Positions 50,099 to 58,796 of a stretch of 64,000 nucleotides of DNA are shown one piece after another; position 1 is the stretch's first letter, and the number at the start of each line of letters is the position of its first letter. Position numbers and translations under genes: made by a program. The DNA comes from CAZQYB01 sp964582985 (GTDB lineage Bacteria; Planctomycetota; Phycisphaerae; Sedimentisphaerales; Anaerobacaceae): the NCBI GenBank assembly GCA_964582985.1, contig CAZOUM010000001.1, positions 1-64,000 of the forward strand. The letters are read 5' to 3'. Below the pieces are notes generated by a model that was given only the letters and a program-made list of their open reading frames with translations, was not told where the DNA came from and searched no databases.

Positions 50099-50890
50099 TC
50101 AGCGTCCAACCTTTTTCTGCACCAGATGTTTGTTATCGCGGACCCAGTTGTAATACTCCGTCCTCGTGAGTTTCGATGCTGCCGCTTCATCTAATACGAT
50201 TGTAACAAAACTATGGAGCTGAAGTGACGATGCTGTTATCTGACTGGTGACAGGTCCTTCAATGAATTGTGCACACACGTCTGCCTTCTTTTCGCCATTT
50301 GCAATCAAGAGAATCTTTTTCGCTTCCAGAATCGTACCTATGCCCATGGTGATAGCGAATCGTGGAACGTCCTCTATGTTTTCAAAAAACCGGGAGTTAT
50401 CTTGAATAGTCTGTTTATCAAGCGCCTTTACTCTTGTCCTGCTTGCAAACGAAGAACCCGGCTCATTAAAGCCGATGTGACCATCGCCCCCGATACCGAG
50501 CACCTGAAGGTCAATGCCGCCGGCCTTTTTGATTTTTCCCTCATACCAGTGGCTGAATTCCTCCGGGTCATCCGTATTTCCTTGGGGAACATACACATTT
50601 TCTGGATTTGCGTTTATGTGTTTGAACAGGTTTTCCCACATGAAAAGATTGTAACTATTATTATGTAATGGAGCCAGGCCAACGTACTCGTCCAAATTAA
50701 ACGCCGTAGCCTTCGAGAAATCCAAACCTTCCTCCTTATGGACTTTCACGAGCTCCTTGTACGTTCCAATTGGAGTGTCGCCGGTTGCCAGACCCAGCAC
50801 TAAATCATGCTTCCTTTTAACTTCCCTGGCGATTATTTGCGCGGAAGTTTTGCTCATCTGCTCATAATCGGGCGTAATAATTATTTCCAT
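50099..50890 (-). CDS. nagB: Glucosamine-6-phosphate deaminase
   Basis: The 263-residue protein has LVLGLATGDTPIGTYKELV, FNLDEYVGL, the catalytic GIGGDGHIGFNEPGSSF region and ALTMGIGTI-type segment (FAITMGIGTILEAKKILLIANG). It converts glucosamine-6-phosphate to fructose-6-phosphate and ammonia. It follows a good AAAGAGGAG Shine-Dalgarno sequence and lies between two DUF4954 genes, 124 bp after copy 2. These three genes probably form a hexosamine-phosphate unit. Confidence 0.95.
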   Translation of the reverse strand: MEIIITPDYEQMSKTSAQIIAREVKRKHDLVLGLATGDTPIGTYKELVKVHKEEGLDFSKATAFNLDEYVGLAPLHNNSYNLFMWENLFKHINANPENVYVPQGNTDDPEEFSHWYEGKIKKAGGIDLQVLGIGGDGHIGFNEPGSSFASRTRVKALDKQTIQDNSRFFENIEDVPRFAITMGIGTILEAKKILLIANGEKKADVCAQFIEGPVTSQITASSLQLHSFVTIVLDEAAASKLTRTEYYNWVRDNKHLVQKKVGR

Positions 50891-50949
50891 TTTACTCTCC
50901 TCTTTCTGATAAGATTTTTCGATTCTTGTTACACTACTGCCAATATTGG

Positions 50950-50969
50950 CTGGGCAACTTTTTGCCCAG
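50950..50969 (-). promoter_or_regulatory. Perfect hairpin between DUF4954 copy 2 and nagB
   Basis: CTGGGCAA (50950-50957) and TTGCCCAG (50962-50969) form an 8-bp stem with a 4-nt loop. On the transcribed strand it is not followed by a T run. It may be a processing or stability element, or an operator site for nagB. Confidence 0.45.
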
Positions 50970-51014
50970 ATACGCTACTATACCCCACATTTTACAGTTA
51001 CCTGTCGCAGAAGC

Positions 51015-53021
51015 TCAACTGCGGCTTGCGCTAACGCAATTTCCCAGTCGGCTGATAAGCTCTTCCGCCAATTTAGTTTTTGCGACTATATGCCTTTCAA
51101 TTTCAGCAACGAAGTTGTTTTGTTCAAATGTGCCCCGGACCGCTTCAAAATCCGCATCTTTTATTTTCTCATCGCCGTCCAAACCGTACCCGGTTCGTAC
51201 CGCAGCAGTATATTCTTTTTGAGCATCGGCCAGACGCATACGCCCCAGTTTTCCGACAGCGGTTTTCCATTTCGTGATAAGTTCGATGATATCATCGGCT
51301 GCTATTTTCTCGACCGTCTTGTTCAAACGATGTTGTAGAACGCCTGCTGTCCAGGTCCACTCGTACGCCGCGTAATTCTCGTACATCAACCGGAAAGTTT
51401 TATCTACCTGCCCTAAACTGCTGATAGCGCCGTCTTCTATATCACCGAGCATTTTCTGAACAGCTTCTTCGGGAGCGAACAACCCAGCCAGGTCAACCCA
51501 TTTGCCCGTCCCCGCGTTGCCTTCGGGCAATAGGATACTTTTAAGTTCGTTAGGGCTTTCGAACTGCTTGTTTTCCAGTCGCTTGACCAGACAATCGCCC
51601 AGGACTTGGTCGATGGCCATCCCGTAAAGTCTAATGCCGTTGTCTATTGATGAGCTTGTCATACGAGCACCGGCACAGGCAAGATAATCGGCCTTCGCAC
51701 CGCCGGTTGCTTTGTGCTCGGCAAGTAGTTGATGTCCCTTCAGCACTTTTTGAATAGTGTATGGGCTTAAAAGTTCGAAATTTATAAGGTCGAGCCTTTT
51801 GGGACTTTTTCGCCTGTCGCGCTTCGGCCACTTCGATGCATCCCGAATAAGCCCTACTCTTCGCAGGTTATTACCTGGAGCAAGGACGGTTTCACCGTTA
51901 TGCTCGGTCAGGTATGAAAAAGGGAAATCGCAGGTATCCGGGTGTCCATAGTGTCTGCCCACCACAACGCTGAATGCTCCAATCCGTGCCGGCCAGAGAA
52001 TATATGAATCACTGGCTGTTTTCGAGCCGCGCTCCACTACGCCCTGATGGACAGGGCCTAATTTATACGAATGGTTGCTTTGGTTTGTTCCGCTGCCGGC
52101 GTTTAAAAAGGAAAACAGACCGGCAATCAGTAATGTAGATTTGTGGTGTGTAACGCTGTAAGGCCCGGCGAATATCGAGCAAGCTTCGCCCTGAAAACCC
52201 TCGCAGTTTGCGAAGAACACCGAGCTTTCCGCAGAAAACTGCTTCGCTAACACAGTGCCTTGGCCCACAAAACACTTGGATATTATTGTGCCGTCCGTGA
52301 TTTTCGAGCCGCTGCAGGCGATAAAATCTTCAGCAATAACCCCCGGACCAATATAGACCGGGTCCTCCGGACAACTATTGACCGAACCGTTTTCCAGTTT
52401 ATCAGCCCCCTCGATCACGCAACTGGGGCCGACCTTAACATTCTTGATGACTCGGCAGTTGATAAGTCTTGCACCAGACGCCACCAGACCCGTAGACGAG
52501 GTAACGGACTTTGAGTAGGCAGCAATCATTTCTTGCAGGTTTTTGATTGCTTTCGGCCTGTGACGATAAAGAGCTATGATATAGGCAGTGTGCGCCGACA
52601 GATTGTCATAAATCGGTATCTCTCTGCCGCCGGCCTCATTAACAACAGCAGCTTCCACACCGTTACCAAATGAACTTTCTCCTTGGACTACAAGCGAGTC
52701 CACATTTTCGATAACGACATCATCTTCGACCACATAGTTGGCAATATGGCTTCTGATTTGGTTAATGTATACATTATTGCCGATAGTGCAGTTATGGACT
52801 GTTGCGTTGTTTATCCCAGAAGGTTTGATAACACCGCCGCTAAAAGACACCTGTCTCTCAAAAACACCTAATCTTATCTTGCCGGAGAAATGCGTCGACT
52901 TTACTTTAGCTGCGTCAAAGCCCTTTGCGACCTGAACGTTTGACCAGTCATCACAGCTACAACCCTGGCTTGTCAGCTTCGTAATTTCATTAGCGGATAG
53001 CGGACGGAACTCCGACGTCAT
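51015..53021 (-). CDS. DUF4954 left-handed beta-helix protein (copy 2)
   Basis: This 668-residue protein shares the order and most motifs of copy 1: FRPLSANEITKLTSQGCSCDDWSNVQV, ATVHNCTIGNNVYINQIRSHIANYVVEDDVVIENVDSLVVQGESSFGNG, and GPSCVIEGADKLENGSVNSCPEDPVYIGPG. Both start with the same segment RPLS..EI..L..QGCS.DDW and end alike. The gene pair results from a duplication. It is divergent from the amidase-like gene and precedes nagB. Confidence 0.8.
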   Translation of the reverse strand: MTSEFRPLSANEITKLTSQGCSCDDWSNVQVAKGFDAAKVKSTHFSGKIRLGVFERQVSFSGGVIKPSGINNATVHNCTIGNNVYINQIRSHIANYVVEDDVVIENVDSLVVQGESSFGNGVEAAVVNEAGGREIPIYDNLSAHTAYIIALYRHRPKAIKNLQEMIAAYSKSVTSSTGLVASGARLINCRVIKNVKVGPSCVIEGADKLENGSVNSCPEDPVYIGPGVIAEDFIACSGSKITDGTIISKCFVGQGTVLAKQFSAESSVFFANCEGFQGEACSIFAGPYSVTHHKSTLLIAGLFSFLNAGSGTNQSNHSYKLGPVHQGVVERGSKTASDSYILWPARIGAFSVVVGRHYGHPDTCDFPFSYLTEHNGETVLAPGNNLRRVGLIRDASKWPKRDRRKSPKRLDLINFELLSPYTIQKVLKGHQLLAEHKATGGAKADYLACAGARMTSSSIDNGIRLYGMAIDQVLGDCLVKRLENKQFESPNELKSILLPEGNAGTGKWVDLAGLFAPEEAVQKMLGDIEDGAISSLGQVDKTFRLMYENYAAYEWTWTAGVLQHRLNKTVEKIAADDIIELITKWKTAVGKLGRMRLADAQKEYTAAVRTGYGLDGDEKIKDADFEAVRGTFEQNNFVAEIERHIVAKTKLAEELISRLGNCVSASRS

Positions 53022-53369
53022 CTTTTCTCCTACAATTGTTGGCCGTTTAACTAATCAGCACCGGTAGTATTGAAACCGCCGCCTTCGTTTCGAAGGCCGA
53101 AGATTCACTACTTTATTCGACAGGCAGAAATATACAGATACTACCCTGGCAAATCAAGACATTTAACTGGATACGTCTGTTTGCTCATACCTCTTATTTG
53201 AACACGAAAGCAAAGTGAACCTCGACGCAGTGCTATGGGATGAAAATGCAAAATCGCTGGCAAAATTTGGAGTGATCTGTTGGCAAGTGCCGATGGTTAG
53301 TATATAAATATGTTTGGTCCGTGCGAACTGCCGTTTGGAAGTTTTTTCGGACCTTTCAGGGACGAAATT
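53022..53369 (+). other. Divergent intergenic region at 53 kb
   Basis: 348 bp without a gene between the DUF4954 gene (-) and the amidase-like gene (+). A promoter for the + strand is recognised at 53280-53308. Confidence 0.5.
53280..53308 (+). promoter_or_regulatory. Promoter for the amidase-like gene
   Basis: TTGGCA (53280-53285), 17-bp spacer, TATAAA (53303-53308). The predicted transcription start (~53315) makes the upstream in-frame start at 53310 unlikely and supports ATG 53370. Confidence 0.55.
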
Positions 53370-53918
53370 ATGTCGAATCAGCCAAGGCTGGCGAGAGTAT
53401 TAGCGGCACTGTTGGTTTCAATGACGGCGGGGGCGATAGTTTTAATGGTCCTCGGTAACAACCCTCCTTCGGCGGGCCCGTTTTGTCTTTCAAGCTACTA
53501 TCGGCTCGACCCTGTCGGAAAGGCTATCCAATCTCGGGCCGCTCAATCTCCGGCCCGCTGGAACCGCATCGAGATTTATTACAGCGGCACTAAAGCCGGC
53601 AATATTGAGCAACTGGCCTCCCTGATGGGCCTGGCCGGCCCCGAGGATATAAACTGTCATTTCTGTTTGTGCAATGGTCTGGGCGGCGGCGATGGTCAAA
53701 TACAAACAACCGAGAAATGGCAAAAGCAATGGTCAATCATACCTGGACGAAACTGGTACGGCACCGGTCAGACTATACGCATTTGTGTTATAACCGACGG
53801 CAAAACAACTCGTCCAACCGACTGCCAGTTCAAAAGGACGGATGCGCTGGTGGAAAGGTTATGTAGAAAGTTTGACGTTGCGCCCGCGTCCATCTACTAC
53901 CCCAGCGATTGGAAGTAA
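53370..53918 (+). CDS. Membrane-anchored amidase_2/PGRP-like protein
   Basis: The 182-residue protein has one N-terminal membrane helix (VLAALLVSMTAGAIVLMVLG). The domain that follows resembles N-acetylmuramoyl-L-alanine amidase type 2: IEIYYSGTKAG, INCHFCLCNGLGGGDGQIQTTEKWQKQW, NWYGTGQTIRICVITDGKTTRPTDCQFKRTDALVERLCRKFDVAPASIYYPSDW. The first zinc ligand is seen as His in NCHF, but other ligands are not obvious, so it may bind rather than cleave peptidoglycan. ATG 53370 follows CAGGGA. Confidence 0.55.
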   Translation: MSNQPRLARVLAALLVSMTAGAIVLMVLGNNPPSAGPFCLSSYYRLDPVGKAIQSRAAQSPARWNRIEIYYSGTKAGNIEQLASLMGLAGPEDINCHFCLCNGLGGGDGQIQTTEKWQKQWSIIPGRNWYGTGQTIRICVITDGKTTRPTDCQFKRTDALVERLCRKFDVAPASIYYPSDWK

Positions 53919-54045
53919 CCAACACAATCCCGTAATTATTTGGCAACGCCGCCCCCGGTAAGATGGGGTCTGCGACTCTTGCTTTGGCACCAACCGGATA
54001 CCGTGCGATTCTGCCAATATTTTCCTTCCTTCTATTTAGAAAATA

Positions 54046-54072
54046 GGCTGCGCACCCATTGGATGCGCAGCC
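54046..54072 (-). terminator. Hairpin between the amidase-like and Arg/Gly-rich genes
   Basis: Stem GGCTGCGCA (54046-54054) / TGCGCAGCC (54064-54072) with a 9-nt loop. On the minus strand it is followed by TATTTTC. It probably terminates the Arg/Gly-rich gene. Confidence 0.55.
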
Positions 54073-54103
54073 AAGCACTTATATCCTCGAATGTTTTGCG
54101 CTG

Positions 54104-54889
54104 CTACCAATCCCAATCAAAGTCTGATTCGTCCCGACTCCGGTCGTGCGTACTTTTTGGGGGAGGTTCCTGATGCCATCTATGGCGACCTCTGCCGTGG
54201 AAGCCTCGGCCTGCTCTGCCCATACCTCTGCGTCGCGGCCCTCGGCCCCACTCACCTAGCTCATAGCCGCCTCGAGCGAATCTTTCTCTCGCTTCACCGT
54301 GCGGGCCCCGCTTGCCCATGCCTCTACCTCGAAATCTCGGGCAGCACCTTCCTACGTCTTCTCCCCGGAAACCTTTAGCGTGTTTTCTCCAGCCCTTGCC
54401 GCGGAAGGCTTTGGCGTGTTTTCTTCTGCCCTCGCCTCGGAAAGCCCTGTCCCTGAAGTGTTTTCCTCTGCCTTCTCGCCGGAAAGCTCCGCCGCCTCTG
54501 CCTTTGCCTTCCCACTCAAATCCTTGGCCGCCGGCAGGCGAGCCTCGACCATGCCAACGACGACCCTCTTTTCTTTCTCGCCATCGCTCGGGTCGTCCTT
54601 CAACTTTTCCTTTTTGTGCTCTTTGTCTTCGCCTGCGCTGGTTCATATTCCTGAGCAACTGCCCCATCTTTTCCCCGTCGTTTTCACGGTACGCCTTTGT
54701 CAGAGCAGCGAGCCATCCGTCGAACCTCCGTTGCGCGGGCCGCAAGCCCTTCTGCTTTTGAGGGCCTTCTTCCACCTGCTTTCGTCTTTGGTCTGCTTTG
54801 GGCCTGCCTTTTTTTCTCTGGGCCCACAGATTCCCTGTTCCTGCCAGTAAAGCCACCGCCAAAATGCCCAACATAGCTTTCTTTAACAT
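54104..54889 (-). CDS. Secreted Arg/Gly-rich low-complexity protein
   Basis: The 261-residue protein has a signal peptide (MLGILAVALLAGTGNLWA). A basic, mostly Arg/Gly/Lys-rich remainder contains imperfect repeats (AFRGEGRRKHAK, AFRGKGWRKHAK, GFRGEDVGRC) between ~135 and 175, and the protein ends in an acidic DESDFDWDW tail. A folded helical stretch (RRFDGWLAALTKAYRENDGEKMGQLLRNMN, ~54-84) precedes it. It may bind nucleic acid or act in mineral/surface interactions; function is unknown. The composition is odd but coding strength is supported by the GGAAAGGGG Shine-Dalgarno sequence and the signal peptide. Confidence 0.6.
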   Translation of the reverse strand: MLKKAMLGILAVALLAGTGNLWAQRKKGRPKADQRRKQVEEGPQKQKGLRPAQRRFDGWLAALTKAYRENDGEKMGQLLRNMNQRRRRQRAQKGKVEGRPERWRERKEGRRWHGRGSPAGGQGFEWEGKGRGGGAFRREGRGKHFRDRAFRGEGRRKHAKAFRGKGWRKHAKGFRGEDVGRCCPRFRGRGMGKRGPHGEARERFARGGYELGEWGRGPRRRGMGRAGRGFHGRGRHRWHQEPPPKSTHDRSRDESDFDWDW

Positions 54890-54993
54890 TTTTTGCCCCT
54901 TTCCAAATTAGCTTTTTGTTCTGTTATCATACCGTATTTCCGCAGGTACAGACGGCTTGTGGCCGCGATTTATTGCAGTTCTTAGGAAAATTC

Positions 54994-55025
54994 GCAATAA
55001 ATGCGGGAGAGTGCTCATTTATTGC
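54994..55025. terminator. Hairpin at the end of the ASCH gene
   Basis: Stem GCAATAAATG (54994-55003) / CATTTATTGC (55016-55025) overlaps the ASCH stop codon. A moderately T-rich stretch follows on the minus strand. It could act as a weak terminator for the ASCH gene. Confidence 0.4.
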
Positions 55026-55458
55026 ATTGTTTTAATCCGCCCATTTTCAGCAGGCCGAAGTTCTCTTTCTCCGTCAAAACCACCCATCCCCGCCAGTCTT
55101 TTTTGCAGATTCGCACAGGTTTAATCGGCTCAACGTCTTTTAGCCAGACCAGAAGACCAAACCTGCAGTCCGCTTTGCTCTTCCAGTACTCGTCGCTCCC
55201 TTTGATGTGCTGATTGTATCGACGTTTTATTTCGATTACTCTCTGGGGCGTCAGGCCCTCGAAGTTTTTGACCGCAACAGCTGTTGCAACCGCGCACACC
55301 GGCCCGCTGCTTTCCTTCAAGAATAATTTATCACCAAGCAGGACCCGCCCAAAATGTGCGAGTTTCGTTTTGGCAAAACGCGATTCAACGGTCTTACCGC
55401 CATCGAAAATCGCCTCTAAATACGGCTTCTTCAAAATTACCAGATGATAATTGGACAT
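55015..55458 (-). CDS. ASCH-domain protein
   Basis: The 147-residue protein matches the ASCH (PUA-like) fold: MSNYHLVILKKPYLEAIFDGGKTVESRFAKTKL, containing the LxxxIxxGxKTxExR motif. FGRVLLGDKLFLKESSGPV follows. ASCH proteins bind RNA or modified nucleotides and some are regulators or hydrolases. Function is otherwise unknown. It is divergent from rmuC. Confidence 0.75.
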   Translation of the reverse strand: MSNYHLVILKKPYLEAIFDGGKTVESRFAKTKLAHFGRVLLGDKLFLKESSGPVCAVATAVAVKNFEGLTPQRVIEIKRRYNQHIKGSDEYWKSKADCRFGLLVWLKDVEPIKPVRICKKDWRGWVVLTEKENFGLLKMGGLKQCNK

Positions 55459-55561
55459 AAATCAGCCCTATATGGTAAAAACTACCCCAATAAATGGCAA
55501 CTACTTTGACGGATGCTGCCGGAAAATCTATAATCACGGTTGTCTTATTAAGGGTAAAAAG

Positions 55562-56590
55562 ATGGAACCTGTTTTGATAGCCTTAGGTTTGGTCCTGATT
55601 GCATTTGTCCTGGTGCTTCTGATTTGGCTTATCATCGCCAACTTCGCCGGCAGAAAGGAAATTGCCGGCCAGGCCGCCGGTATCAACCTTTTGCAGCAGC
55701 AGCTCGAAGCCCTTAAAGCCGCTCAGGATAAAACTTCAGAGAATCTGCAAAAGTCTCTCCAGACCGGCCAGAACACTCTCACCCAGAGCCTGCAATCCAG
55801 CCAGAAGGTGCTCAGCCAGCTAAACACCCAAATCGGTGAACTCCAGGGCACTAACAAGCAAATGATGCAGATGCAGACCGACCTAAGAAGGCTGCAGGAT
55901 ATTCTAAGCTCCCCCAAGCTCCGCGGCCAGATGGGCGAGTGGTCGCTGGAAAATCTCCTCGCCCAGATTCTGCCCAAAGACAGCTATGAGCTGCAATATG
56001 CTTTCAAAGACGGCAAAATAGTAGATGCCCTTGTCAAACTTGAGGATTATTCGGTGCCCATCGACGCCAAGTTCCCGCTGTCGGCCTTTGAAAAAATTGC
56101 AAAGGTTGAATCCGAAGAGGAGAAAGTGAAACTGCGAAAGCAGTTCATCAATGACGTAATCAAGCACATTGATAAAATTGCCTCTGACTATATCAGGCCT
56201 GCTGAGGGCACGCTCGATTTCGCATTGATGTACATACCCGCTGAGAACGTCTATTATGAAACGGTTGTCAAATATGTCGGCGAGACAAAGGACATCTTGC
56301 AGTACGCCCTCGACAAAAAGGTGATACCCGTCTCGCCGAACCTGTTGTACACATATCTGATGACGGTGGCGATGGGCCTGCATGGCCTGCAGATAGAAAA
56401 GCAGGCCGCTGAAATCCGCCAGAACCTAAAGAAACTAAACGCCTCCTTCGCCGACTTCGGCGGCAGCTGGGAAGTCCTCGGCAGACATCTGCGAAACGCC
56501 TACGGCCAGTACGAAGAAGGCCAGAAAAAACTCGACCGCTTCGGAATACAACTCGACCAAATACAAAGCGAAGACCAAGAACAAACGTAA
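55562..56590 (+). CDS. rmuC: RmuC-family DNA recombination protein
   Basis: The 342-residue protein has an N-terminal membrane helix (PVLIALGLVLIAFVLVLLIWLIIA). A long coiled coil (~25-115, QQQLEALKAAQDKTSENLQKSLQTGQ) and the RmuC core (LSSPKLRGQMGEWSLENLLAQILPKDSYELQY, VPIDAKFPLSAFEKIAKV, FALMYIPAENVYYETVV) follow. RmuC-type proteins limit inversions between short inverted repeats in E. coli, and this window is rich in inverted repeats. ATG 55562 with AAGGGT is preferred over an in-frame start at 55451. Confidence 0.9.
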   Translation: MEPVLIALGLVLIAFVLVLLIWLIIANFAGRKEIAGQAAGINLLQQQLEALKAAQDKTSENLQKSLQTGQNTLTQSLQSSQKVLSQLNTQIGELQGTNKQMMQMQTDLRRLQDILSSPKLRGQMGEWSLENLLAQILPKDSYELQYAFKDGKIVDALVKLEDYSVPIDAKFPLSAFEKIAKVESEEEKVKLRKQFINDVIKHIDKIASDYIRPAEGTLDFALMYIPAENVYYETVVKYVGETKDILQYALDKKVIPVSPNLLYTYLMTVAMGLHGLQIEKQAAEIRQNLKKLNASFADFGGSWEVLGRHLRNAYGQYEEGQKKLDRFGIQLDQIQSEDQEQT

Positions 56591-56681
56591 TTGACAAAAT
56601 CAACCTCGAAGGTAAAATAGCCCCAACCCACATCCGGAAGAAGGTTCACTAATACAATAGGCAAATTAAGGAATTTTCGTT

Positions 56682-57893
56682 ATGAGAGGGATACGTGTTG
56701 TCATTTTTTCGCTGCTAATGTTGATTTCTTGTTCTGTTTTCGCTGTCGCTGATACCACTGAGCCGGACAGAGACTACAGGCGGGCAGTCATCAAGCCCTC
56801 GCTGGTGAGACTCAAGCCCGGCCGGCAGCAGAAATTCAAAATCATAATGTCACCCAGATACCTTCAGCCAGCCTACCTGGCCGAGAGCGTGAAATGGTCC
56901 GTCAACGATATCCCCGGCGGCAGCAAGAAACTGGGCAGAATCGATGCCACCGGCCTATACACCGCCCCCGCAAAGGCCCTCAAACCGCAAGAAATCCATA
57001 TCTGCGCCGAGGTCGAGGGCGCCAACAACCGCTACCTCTGGGCAACCGTCCTTATCGGCAATCCCGACCCTTCCTACAAACTCGTGCATGTCTGGTCGGA
57101 ACCCAAAGACAATCCCAAGTATCTTGACGACGCCCATGGAATCGGCCTTGATAAGGACGGCAACCTGCTTATCGCCGACCGCGGAAACTCGCGAGTGATG
57201 CGTTTTACACCACAGGGTAAGTTCCTTGGATATATCGGCCTGGGTTCGGGCAGAGAACCGGGCACGTTCAGCGAGCCGCGGGTTGTCCTGACCGATTCCA
57301 AAGGCCGAATCTGGGTCTGTGACGAAAAGGCAGACGAGCCCCGCATCCAGGCGTTTACCCGTCAGGGCAAATTCATCCGAACATTCGCACACAAAGGTGC
57401 TCTGCCGGGCCAGCTGCTTCGTGCTCACGGCATGGATTTCGACCGCCGCAACCGCCTCTTTGTGGTGGATGTGGACAACTTCCGAGTCAATGTATACCGC
57501 CAGTCGGGCCAGTTTCTTTACAGTTGGGGAAAGCCCGGCTTGCAGCTTGGTGAGTTCAACGCTCCGCATGGGCTTATAGTCGACCCCAGCGACGATGTGT
57601 TCGTCTCCAACTACTACGGCCCGACCCAGAAATTCGACCCTAACGGCAACCTCCTGTTTGCATTTGCTTATGCCGACCCGCCGGATGGGCCCGTGGGCTT
57701 CCACAGCATTGCCGGCGACCGATGGGGAAACGTCTATATGACAGCTCGCAACAAAATCGTTAAATACAATAACAACGGTGATTACATTACCGCATGGGGC
57801 ACAGACATGGACCTAAGCTGGATTGCCGTTGCCGACGATGACACCGTTTATTGCCTTTTCAAAAGCGGCGTGCAGGTCTTTGCCCCGCAGTAG
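56682..57893 (+). CDS. Secreted NHL-repeat beta-propeller protein
   Basis: The 403-residue protein has a signal peptide (VVIFSLLMLISCSVFAVADT). A beta-sandwich region (~30-125) and NHL repeats follow (IGLDKDGNLLIADRGNSRVMRFTPQGKFLGYIG, LTDSKGRIWVCDEKADEPRIQAFTRQGKFIRTF, MDFDRRNRLFVVDVDNFRVNVYRQSGQFLYSWG, LIVDPSDDVFVSNYYGPTQKFDPNGNL). It is probably extracytoplasmic with ligand-binding or scaffold function. It is followed by an SDR gene on the same strand. Confidence 0.85.
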   Translation: MRGIRVVIFSLLMLISCSVFAVADTTEPDRDYRRAVIKPSLVRLKPGRQQKFKIIMSPRYLQPAYLAESVKWSVNDIPGGSKKLGRIDATGLYTAPAKALKPQEIHICAEVEGANNRYLWATVLIGNPDPSYKLVHVWSEPKDNPKYLDDAHGIGLDKDGNLLIADRGNSRVMRFTPQGKFLGYIGLGSGREPGTFSEPRVVLTDSKGRIWVCDEKADEPRIQAFTRQGKFIRTFAHKGALPGQLLRAHGMDFDRRNRLFVVDVDNFRVNVYRQSGQFLYSWGKPGLQLGEFNAPHGLIVDPSDDVFVSNYYGPTQKFDPNGNLLFAFAYADPPDGPVGFHSIAGDRWGNVYMTARNKIVKYNNNGDYITAWGTDMDLSWIAVADDDTVYCLFKSGVQVFAPQ

Positions 57894-57982
57894 AGAATAT
57901 ACCTGCCGGTTGGCCGACAGCAGAATTGGCCGGGTAACGGCGGTTTGTATATGAGACTCTGAAAAGAGAAAGGTAAACAAAA

Positions 57983-58744
57983 ATGATATATGAAGATTTG
58001 AGAAGCAAAAAGGTTTTGGTTACCGGCGCCAGCAGCGGTATCGGTCGGGCGACGGCAATAATGTTTGCCCAGCAGGGCTGCTTCATCGGGGTCCATTACT
58101 TCAGTTCAAAAGAGCGCGGGGAAAAGACCCTTGGACAAGTCAAGAAGAGTAGTGATGGCGTTTTGCTCTGCGCCGATGTCCGCGACGAAAGTCAGGTAAA
58201 CAAAATGGTTGACCAATTCGCCAAAGTTGCCGGTGGCATAGATGTCCTTATCAATAATGCCGGCTCACTAATTGACAGACAGCCGTTTGAAACTGCGACA
58301 GTGGCCTATCACGATGACGTTTACGCAACCAACGTTCGCAGTATTCTTTTAGTGACAAAGGCGGCCTTGCCGTACTTAAAAAAGGGCAAAGGCAATATCG
58401 TTAATATAGGTTCGGTTGCCGGGCATACCGGCGGTGCTCAAGGCTCAGGTATGTACTCAGGGACCAAAGGAGCTGTGGCCACCGAGACTATGGGTATGGC
58501 AAAAGAGTTCGCAAAATACGGCATCAGAGTTAATAGCGTCCTGCCGGGCCTCATTGAGACTCCTTTCCACGAGCGATTCAGCACGCCTGAGTTCGTGAAA
58601 TCGTTTGCCGAGCGGACCCCGCTGGGAAGAAACGGCACCGCCGAGGACGTGGCAAAAGCAATACTGTTCTTGGCAAGTGACGCTGCAAGCTTTATCACCG
58701 GCGAATATATCGCAGTCAACGGCGGCTTTTATATGAGAGCTTAA
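57983..58744 (+). CDS. Short-chain dehydrogenase/reductase (FabG-like)
   Basis: The 253-residue SDR has the cofactor motif TGASSGIGR (~14-22), NNAG (~89-92), the catalytic Ser in IGSVAG and the YSGTK motif (Tyr and Lys). The classical C-terminal SDAASFITGEYIAVNGGFYM is present. It is NAD(P)-dependent and may be a 3-oxoacyl-ACP reductase or a sugar/alcohol dehydrogenase. Its neighbours, an NHL propeller and a secreted alpha-toroid protein, suggest sugar metabolism as the more likely setting. Confidence 0.85.
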   Translation: MIYEDLRSKKVLVTGASSGIGRATAIMFAQQGCFIGVHYFSSKERGEKTLGQVKKSSDGVLLCADVRDESQVNKMVDQFAKVAGGIDVLINNAGSLIDRQPFETATVAYHDDVYATNVRSILLVTKAALPYLKKGKGNIVNIGSVAGHTGGAQGSGMYSGTKGAVATETMGMAKEFAKYGIRVNSVLPGLIETPFHERFSTPEFVKSFAERTPLGRNGTAEDVAKAILFLASDAASFITGEYIAVNGGFYMRA

Positions 58745-58796
58745 AAATTGTTATTTTGCTTCAATGCCATTTTTTTTGCTTTGAAAGGGAAACATT

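Noticed and set aside
54299..54850. Plus-strand frames opposite the Arg/Gly-rich gene
   Set aside because: They are Ser/Pro/Ala-rich, the complementary reading of a GC-rich Arg/Gly repeat, and have no Shine-Dalgarno sequence. The minus frame has a signal peptide.
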